64,000 bases of DNA from Saccharothrix sp. S26 (GTDB lineage Bacteria; Actinomycetota; Actinomycetes; Mycobacteriales; Pseudonocardiaceae), in the NCBI RefSeq assembly GCF_021390395.1, contig NZ_JAJUWT010000001.1, forward strand, positions 434,001 to 498,000, given 5' to 3'. Under the pieces are notes generated by a model. That model had not been told where the DNA came from and did not search any database. It worked only from the letters and a program-made list of their open reading frames with translations. The stretch's first letter is position 1, and each line of letters starts with the position of its first letter. Both the position numbers and the translations under genes were made by a program. This document shows, one piece after another, positions 59,263-64,000 of this stretch.

Positions 59263-60738
59263 GTGGTTTCGAGGACGAGACGCGCACTGGGCGCGGTGCT
59301 GGCGGGTGTGCTGGCCATCGCGGGCCTGACCCTGGTGGTCGTGGGCAGCGCGTCGGCCGCCAACCTGGTCGCCAACCCCGGGTTCGAGGGCGGCACCAGC
59401 GGCTGGACGTGCAGTGCCGCGGCCACGGCGGTGACCACGACCAAGCGCAGCGGCACGCAGGCGCTGGCGGGCACGCCCGCAGGCCAGGACAACGCGCGCT
59501 GCTCGCAGACGATCTCCGTGCAGGCCAACACCGCTTACAAGCTGTCCGCGTGGGTCCAGGGGACCTACGTGTACCTCGGCGTGACCGGCACCGGCAGCGG
59601 CGACAAGAACACCTGGACCCCCGGCTCCGCCGGCTTCACCCAGCTCTCGCTCGACTTCACCACCGGCGCGACCGGCAGCGTCACGATCTACCTGCACGGC
59701 TGGTACGGCCAACCGACGTTCTACGCCGACGACGTGAGCCTCGACGGCCCCGGCACCCCGCCGACGAGCACGACCACGTCGACGTCCACGAGCACCACCA
59801 CCACGACTACGACGACCACCACCACCACCACCGGTAACCCGGACCCCACGCTGCCCAAGCACGCGCTCACCGGCTACTGGCACAACTTCGACAACGGCTC
59901 ACGCGTGCTCAAGCTCGCCGACGTGCCCACCACCTACGACATCGTGGCCATCGCGTTCGCCGACGCCACCACCACGCCGGGCGCGGTCGCGTTCAACCTC
60001 GACCCGACGCTGTCGAGCAAGCTCGGCGGCTACACCGACGCCCAGTTCAAGGCCGACGTGCGCACGCTGCAGAACCGGGGCCAGAAGGTGATCATCTCGG
60101 TCGGCGGCGAGAAGGGCACCATCAGCGTCGGCAACTCGACCGCGGCGACCAACTTCGCCAACAGCGTGAAGTCCCTGATCGCGACCTACGGGTTCGACGG
60201 CGTGGACATCGACCTGGAGAACGGCGTCAACGCCACCTACATGGCGCAGGCGTTGCGCGCGATCCACGCGGGCGGCGGCAAGGTGATCGCGATGGCGCCG
60301 CAGACCATCGACATGCAGTCCACCGGCCAGGAGTACTTCAAGCTGGCGCTGGCCGTGAAGGACATCCTCACCGTCGTCAACATGCAGTACTACAACTCCG
60401 GCACGATGCTCGGCTGCGACCAGAAGGTCTACGCCCAGGGCACGGTGGACTTCCTGGTCGCGCTGGCCTGCATCCAGCTCCAGAACGGCCTGCGCCCCGA
60501 CCAGGTGGGCCTGGGCCTGCCCGCCTCGCCGTCGGGCGCGGGCGGCGGCTACCAGTCGCCCGCCAACGTGAACCGGGCGCTGGACTGCCTGGCCAAGGGC
60601 ACGAACTGCGGTGCGTTCAAGCCCGCGCAGACCTGGCCCGGCATCCGCGGCGCGATGACGTGGTCGATCAACTGGGACGCGTCCAACAACTGGCAGTTCG
60701 CCAACACGGTCGCACCGCACCTGGACACGCTGCCGTAG
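59263..60738 (+). CDS. Secreted GH18 chitinase with N-terminal carbohydrate-binding module
   Basis: 491 residues, GTG at 59263 after GGAGGTGGAC. Signal peptide to about 33 (GLTLVVVGSASA). A CBM4/9-like jelly-roll (NLVANPGFEGGTSGWTCSAA, about 34-163), a Ser/Thr linker of about 27 residues, then GH18 with HALTGYWHNFDNG, VIISVGGEKG and the catalytic YGFDGVDIDLENG (DxxDxDxE) near 312, ending in a WSINWD strand. Bacterial GH18 enzymes of this layout cleave chitin to GlcNAc oligomers. DasR-type control is likely (59185). Confidence 0.95.
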   Translation: MVSRTRRALGAVLAGVLAIAGLTLVVVGSASAANLVANPGFEGGTSGWTCSAAATAVTTTKRSGTQALAGTPAGQDNARCSQTISVQANTAYKLSAWVQGTYVYLGVTGTGSGDKNTWTPGSAGFTQLSLDFTTGATGSVTIYLHGWYGQPTFYADDVSLDGPGTPPTSTTTSTSTSTTTTTTTTTTTTTGNPDPTLPKHALTGYWHNFDNGSRVLKLADVPTTYDIVAIAFADATTTPGAVAFNLDPTLSSKLGGYTDAQFKADVRTLQNRGQKVIISVGGEKGTISVGNSTAATNFANSVKSLIATYGFDGVDIDLENGVNATYMAQALRAIHAGGGKVIAMAPQTIDMQSTGQEYFKLALAVKDILTVVNMQYYNSGTMLGCDQKVYAQGTVDFLVALACIQLQNGLRPDQVGLGLPASPSGAGGGYQSPANVNRALDCLAKGTNCGAFKPAQTWPGIRGAMTWSINWDASNNWQFANTVAPHLDTLP

Positions 60739-60748
60739 CGCGGCGGAC

Positions 60749-60782
60749 GCCGTCCCTCCCGCCGCGCCGCGGGAGGGACGGC
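60749..60782. terminator. Bidirectional hairpin between chitinase and phoD genes
   Basis: GCCGTCCCTCCCGC, loop CGCGCC, GCGGGAGGGACGGC: perfect 14-pair stem exactly filling the convergent gap. Confidence 0.85.
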
Positions 60783-60783
60783 G

Positions 60784-62343
60784 CTAGCCGATCCGCTGCG
60801 TGCCGGACCGGACGGTCACCGTCCTCGCCAACGCGGCGGGCGAGTCGGACCGGGTCCGGTCGGCCAGGAAGTACCAGCTCATCCGCACGTGCTCGCGCCG
60901 CACGTCCAGCACGGTGTAGCCGTGCGAGTCCAGCTCCACCCACCTCAGGTGTCGGTTGAGGCCGACCAGCGCGGCCTCCAGCGCCAACGACGTGGTGCGC
61001 GGCGGCGAGCCGGTGAGCTCGTCGACGTTGTCCGAGGTGACCGACGGGACCACCAGCTCGGTGGCGACGGTCTTCGTCAGCGGGTACAGCGACTCGTCCA
61101 CCGGCACGTCGAACGCCCACGAGCTGTGCACGTCACCGGTGAGGAACACGGTGTCGCGCACGTCGTGCTCGGCCAGCAGCCCGATCACCGCGTCGCGGTC
61201 GTGCGGGTAGCCGTCCCACTGGTCGTTGTTGATCGTCGGCCCGATGAGCTGGGTCACCGCGCCGGCCTGCGGCACCGGCGGGACGAGCAGCGGCGAGAAG
61301 ATCACCGGGTTGCCGATCAGCTTCCACTGGACGTCGGTGCGCAGCAGGCCTTCGCGCAGGAACGCCATCTGGTCCGGGCCGGTGAGCGTGCGGCCGGGGT
61401 CGTCCACGTGGTCCTGGTCGACCTGTCGGCTGCGGTACGTGCGCAGGTCCAGCATGGTCAGCTCGGCGAGCGTGCCGAAGCGGAGGCGGCGGTGGACGCG
61501 GTCGCCGTCGAGCCGCACGGGCATCCACTCGTGGTAGGCGCGCATCGCGGCGGCACGGCGGTTCGCCCAGGTGCCCTCGGTGGTCTCGTCGTGGCTGGGG
61601 GAGCCGTCGGACCAGGCGTTGTCCGCCCACTCGTGGTCGTCCCACGTGATGATCCACGGGTAGGTGGCGTGCAGGCGCTGGAGGTCCGGGTCGGTCTTGT
61701 ACTGGGCGTGGCGGACGCGGTAGTCGGTCAGCGTCACCGCCTCGCCCGGTGGCTCGTGGGTGCGCGACCGCGTGCCGATGTAGTCCTCGTAGAGGTAGTC
61801 GCCCAGGTGCACGACGGCGTCGAGGTCGCCGCGCTCGGCGAGGTGCCGGTAGGCGGCGAAGCGGCCGGCGACCCAGCTGGAGCAGGAGACGACGCCGAAC
61901 CGCAGCCGGTCGACGTCGGCGTGGTGGGCCGGTGCTGTGCGGGTGCGGCCGACGGGGGAATGGGCGCCGTCGAACGTGAAGCGGTAGAAGTACCAGCAGC
62001 CCGGGTGCAGGCCGCCGACGTCCAGCTTGACGGTGTGGTCGCGGTCGGCTCCGGTGGTGACCTCGCCGCGCCGGACCACCCGGCGGAACTGAGCGTCCAC
62101 GGCCACCTCGTAGCCGACGACGACGGTCGGCCCCGCGCCGGAGCCGGGCGTGCTGTCGTCGGTGGGCGTGACGCGGGTCCACAGGACGACCCGTTCGGGC
62201 AGGGGGTCGCCGGACGCGACGCCGTGCCGGAAGTGCGGGGTGGAGGCCTCGGCGGAGGAGGCGGGCAGCGCGGGCGCGAGCAGCGCCACGCCGGCGAACG
62301 CGCCGAGGCGCAACGCGTCCCGCCGCGGGTGGGTGTTGGGCAT
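60784..62343 (-). CDS. phoD: PhoD-type alkaline phosphatase/phosphodiesterase (intact copy)
   Basis: 519 residues, ATG at 62343. Tat-like leader HPRRDALRLGAFAGVALLAP, N-terminal beta domain (FRHGVASGDPLPERVVLWTR), then the calcineurin-like PhoD core: VVSCSSWVAGRFAAYRHLAE, HLGDYLYEDY, TWDDHEWADNAWSDGS, RAYHEWMPVR and FLTGDVHSSWAF. Metal ligands all look present. It should release phosphate from phosphodiesters or monoesters outside the membrane. It is the intact counterpart of the dead gene at 1587, though the two are not close paralogues. Confidence 0.95.
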   Translation of the reverse strand: MPNTHPRRDALRLGAFAGVALLAPALPASSAEASTPHFRHGVASGDPLPERVVLWTRVTPTDDSTPGSGAGPTVVVGYEVAVDAQFRRVVRRGEVTTGADRDHTVKLDVGGLHPGCWYFYRFTFDGAHSPVGRTRTAPAHHADVDRLRFGVVSCSSWVAGRFAAYRHLAERGDLDAVVHLGDYLYEDYIGTRSRTHEPPGEAVTLTDYRVRHAQYKTDPDLQRLHATYPWIITWDDHEWADNAWSDGSPSHDETTEGTWANRRAAAMRAYHEWMPVRLDGDRVHRRLRFGTLAELTMLDLRTYRSRQVDQDHVDDPGRTLTGPDQMAFLREGLLRTDVQWKLIGNPVIFSPLLVPPVPQAGAVTQLIGPTINNDQWDGYPHDRDAVIGLLAEHDVRDTVFLTGDVHSSWAFDVPVDESLYPLTKTVATELVVPSVTSDNVDELTGSPPRTTSLALEAALVGLNRHLRWVELDSHGYTVLDVRREHVRMSWYFLADRTRSDSPAALARTVTVRSGTQRIG

Positions 62344-62434
62344 GTCCTCTACGACGGCCCGGCCACCGGGGCGTTGCGCCCTGTCCCGCCGGGCGGGCAC
62401 GACACCACCTGAACGCACGACACACCGCGCGTGA

Positions 62435-62462
62435 ACATAGGACTCTCGCGAGAGTCCTATGT
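62435..62462. repeat. Perfect 28-bp palindrome between phoD and the monooxygenase gene
   Basis: ACATAGGACTCTCG is followed directly by its reverse complement CGAGAGTCCTATGT, with no loop. It lies in the 245-base divergent gap, 91 bases before the phoD start and 126 before the next gene. It could be an operator, a cruciform or an interspersed palindromic repeat. The rest of the gap shows only the TAGGGT hexamer at 62576. Confidence 0.7.
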
Positions 62463-62588
62463 CCAGGCCGCGTGTGTCCTGCGTCCAGAACACCCGAGTT
62501 GCCCGCTCGGAACGTGCCGTTTTGCGCGAGAACGCCGTGGACCTGCAAATACGTGACCGCGGCGGTCGCGCGGGTTAGGGTCGGCGGC

Positions 62589-63626
62589 ATGTTGGACCGA
62601 CTCGAAGTGCCCGTCATCGCCGCGCCGATGGCGGGCGGGGCGTCCACCCCCGCGCTCGTGGCCGAGGTCGGCCGGGCGGGCGGCCTCGGGTTCCTGGCCG
62701 CCGGCTACCTGTCCGTGGAGGCGGTCGCCGAGCAGATCACCGCGACCGCGGCGCTGACCGACCGGCCGTTCGGCGTGAACCTGTTCGTCCCCGGCCCCCG
62801 GTCCACCACCGACCTGTCCGGCTACCGCGACCGCGTCAAGGCGCAGTCGCCGACCGAGCCCGGCGAACCGCGGTGGGACGACGACTCCTACGCGGCCAAG
62901 TTGGAACTCGTGATGGCGTTGCGCGTTCCGGTGGTCTCGTTCACGTTCGGCCTGCCCAACCCCGAGGACGTGCACCGCCTGCACGCCGCCGGCGCCACGG
63001 TCGTCGTCACGGTCACCACGCCGAAAGAAGCCGTGCAGGCGGCACAGGTCGGCGCGGACGCGCTGTGCGTGCAGGGCAGTGACGCGGGCGGGCACCGCGG
63101 CACGTTCGCCGACGACGGCGTCTCGCCCGGCGGCGGCGAGCTGTTCGGCGTGCTGGCCGCCCTGCGCCTGGTCCGCGCGAAGGTGGACCTGCCGCTCATC
63201 GCGACCGGCGGCCTGGTGCACGGCGCGGACGTGGCCGCCGTGATCACCGCGGGCGCGGTCGCGGCCCAGCTCGGCACGGCCTTCCTGACCACGCCGGAGG
63301 CCGGCACGTCCGCCGCACACCGCCAAGCCCTCGCCGAAGGCACCCGCCGCACGGCGTTGACCAGGGCGTTCAGCGGACGCCCGGCACGGGGTCTGGTCAA
63401 CCGGTTCCTGGTGGAGAACCAGGAGCAGGCGCCCGCCGCGTACCCGGAGGTGCACCACTTGACCCGGCCGGTGCGCGCGACCGGCGACCCGGAGCTGATG
63501 TCGTTGTGGGCCGGGCAGACCTACGCGCTGGTCCGACCGGCCCCGGCCGCCGAGGTGGTGGCCCGGCTGGTCGCCGAGGCGCGCGAAGCCCTTTCCGTCG
63601 CGATCACGCGCATTCCGCCCGCGTAG
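62589..63626 (+). CDS. Nitronate monooxygenase (2-nitropropane dioxygenase family)
   Basis: 345 residues, ATG seven bases after TAGGGT (leaderless pattern). FMN-barrel motifs: PVIAAPMAGGASTPALVAEV, GADALCVQGSDAGGHRGTFA with the catalytic His, LIATGGLVHGADVAAVITAG and AAQLGTAFLTTPEA. It oxidises alkyl nitronates using FMN and oxygen; physiological substrate may be propionate-3-nitronate. Confidence 0.93.
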   Translation: MLDRLEVPVIAAPMAGGASTPALVAEVGRAGGLGFLAAGYLSVEAVAEQITATAALTDRPFGVNLFVPGPRSTTDLSGYRDRVKAQSPTEPGEPRWDDDSYAAKLELVMALRVPVVSFTFGLPNPEDVHRLHAAGATVVVTVTTPKEAVQAAQVGADALCVQGSDAGGHRGTFADDGVSPGGGELFGVLAALRLVRAKVDLPLIATGGLVHGADVAAVITAGAVAAQLGTAFLTTPEAGTSAAHRQALAEGTRRTALTRAFSGRPARGLVNRFLVENQEQAPAAYPEVHHLTRPVRATGDPELMSLWAGQTYALVRPAPAAEVVARLVAEAREALSVAITRIPPA

Positions 63627-63644
63627 CACCACAGAATGGGCGGC

Positions 63645-64000
63645 GTGACCACCGCGCGAGAGCTCGCCGACGAGATGTTGACCGTGATCTTCGACGCCGA
63701 CCCCGTCACGGCGACGCTGCGCGGCGTCCCCGGCTGGGACGACCGGCTGCCGGACGTGAGCGCCGAGGGCGCGCGCCGGCTGCGGGACCGTGCCGCGGAC
63801 ATCGCCCGGCGCGCGGGCGTCGAGGGCGACGACCCGGCGACGCGCGCGGTGGTCGAGCACGAGGGGTGGAGCCTGGTGCACCACCTCGACGCCAACCTGG
63901 TCGAGCACACCCACTCGGACGGGCTCGCCGGCCCGGTGGTCGTGCTCCTCGCCACGCTGCCGCTGATCCGCCCGGCCGACGACCGCGCGTGCCGGGCCTA
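63645..64000 (+). CDS. DUF885 family protein, N-terminal part (cut by window edge)
   Basis: About 118 N-terminal residues: ARELADEMLTVIFDADPVTA, TLRGVPGWDDRLPDVSAEGA, the typical DUF885 beginning. These proteins are predicted zinc peptidase-like; the HExxE part lies outside the window. GTG at 63645 is preceded by CAGAAT at seven bases. Confidence 0.8.
   Translation, partial: MTTARELADEMLTVIFDADPVTATLRGVPGWDDRLPDVSAEGARRLRDRAADIARRAGVEGDDPATRAVVEHEGWSLVHHLDANLVEHTHSDGLAGPVVVLLATLPLIRPADDRACRA

Noticed and set aside
59762-59832. ACC/ACG repeats as a tandem repeat element
   Set aside because: They encode the Thr/Ser linker of the chitinase and vary in codon use.

Overview
The window is chromosomal DNA of a very GC-rich actinobacterium. 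Nearly every codon ends in G or C, GTG starts are common, and several TTG and CTG starts are likely. The conserved backbone radical-SAM pair, rne, rplU, rpmA, obg, proB, proA, nadD, rsfS, gpgP, octT, degV, comEA, comEC, holA, rpsT, lepA follows the order known from Mycobacterium and Streptomyces. Protein style and accessory content (DasR, CebR and maltose-type operators, a large secreted amylopullulanase, paired P450s and ferredoxins) suggest a soil or plant-litter member of the Pseudonocardiales (Saccharothrix, Actinosynnema or Lentzea type). The genus is an inference. No rRNA, tRNA, CRISPR array, transposase or phage gene was seen.

Layout. 1-3.8 kb: a PucR-like regulator cut by the window edge, an HSL-type esterase, and a dead PhoD phosphatase gene split by a two-gene insertion. 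3.8-9.4 kb: a 1,839-residue secreted amylase/pullulanase behind two palindromic operators. 9.4-14.7 kb: a membrane protein, ndk, small proteins, a three-gene ABC exporter and a DoxX protein. 14.7-26.6 kb: the radical-SAM/DUF2344 pair, split by a decayed barstar gene and a secreted subtilisin, then rne, rplU, rpmA, obg and proB. 26.6-33.5 kb: gene remnants, an MHS transporter, a GNAT gene with decaying partial copies, a RecQ fused to a phosphoribosyltransferase-like domain, proA and a TetR regulator. 33.5-36.5 kb: two tandem P450-ferredoxin pairs, the first with a promoter-overlapping palindrome next to the TetR gene. 36.7-43.5 kb: nadD-rsfS-gpgP-octT-degV-comEA-comEC. 43.5-47.2 kb: a small unknown gene lying inside the open comEC frame, a threonine-synthase-type gene under a SAM-I riboswitch, holA and rpsT. 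47.3-55.7 kb: a GH3 glycosidase with a CebR box, a TSUP permease, VOC proteins, an SPFH/RHH operon with a palindromic operator, a winged-helix protein, GNAT, methyltransferase and a MazF-like protein. 55.8-64 kb: lepA, a Uma2 protein, a small HD (alarmone hydrolase-like) protein, a GH18 chitinase with a DasR-type operator, an intact PhoD, nitronate monooxygenase and a DUF885 protein cut by the window edge.

How it works together. Three polysaccharide enzymes (starch/pullulan, beta-glucoside, chitin) each carry a recognisable operator of a different sugar-sensing regulator, so the segment reads as a catabolite-responsive saprophyte interspersed with housekeeping genes. The most notable point is the classical SAM-I aptamer directly before the threonine-synthase-type gene. 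It ties that enzyme to methionine/SAM status and raises the possibility that it makes homocysteine from O-phosphohomoserine rather than, or as well as, threonine. Many genes have a TANNNT hexamer seven bases before the start codon, the signature of leaderless transcripts.
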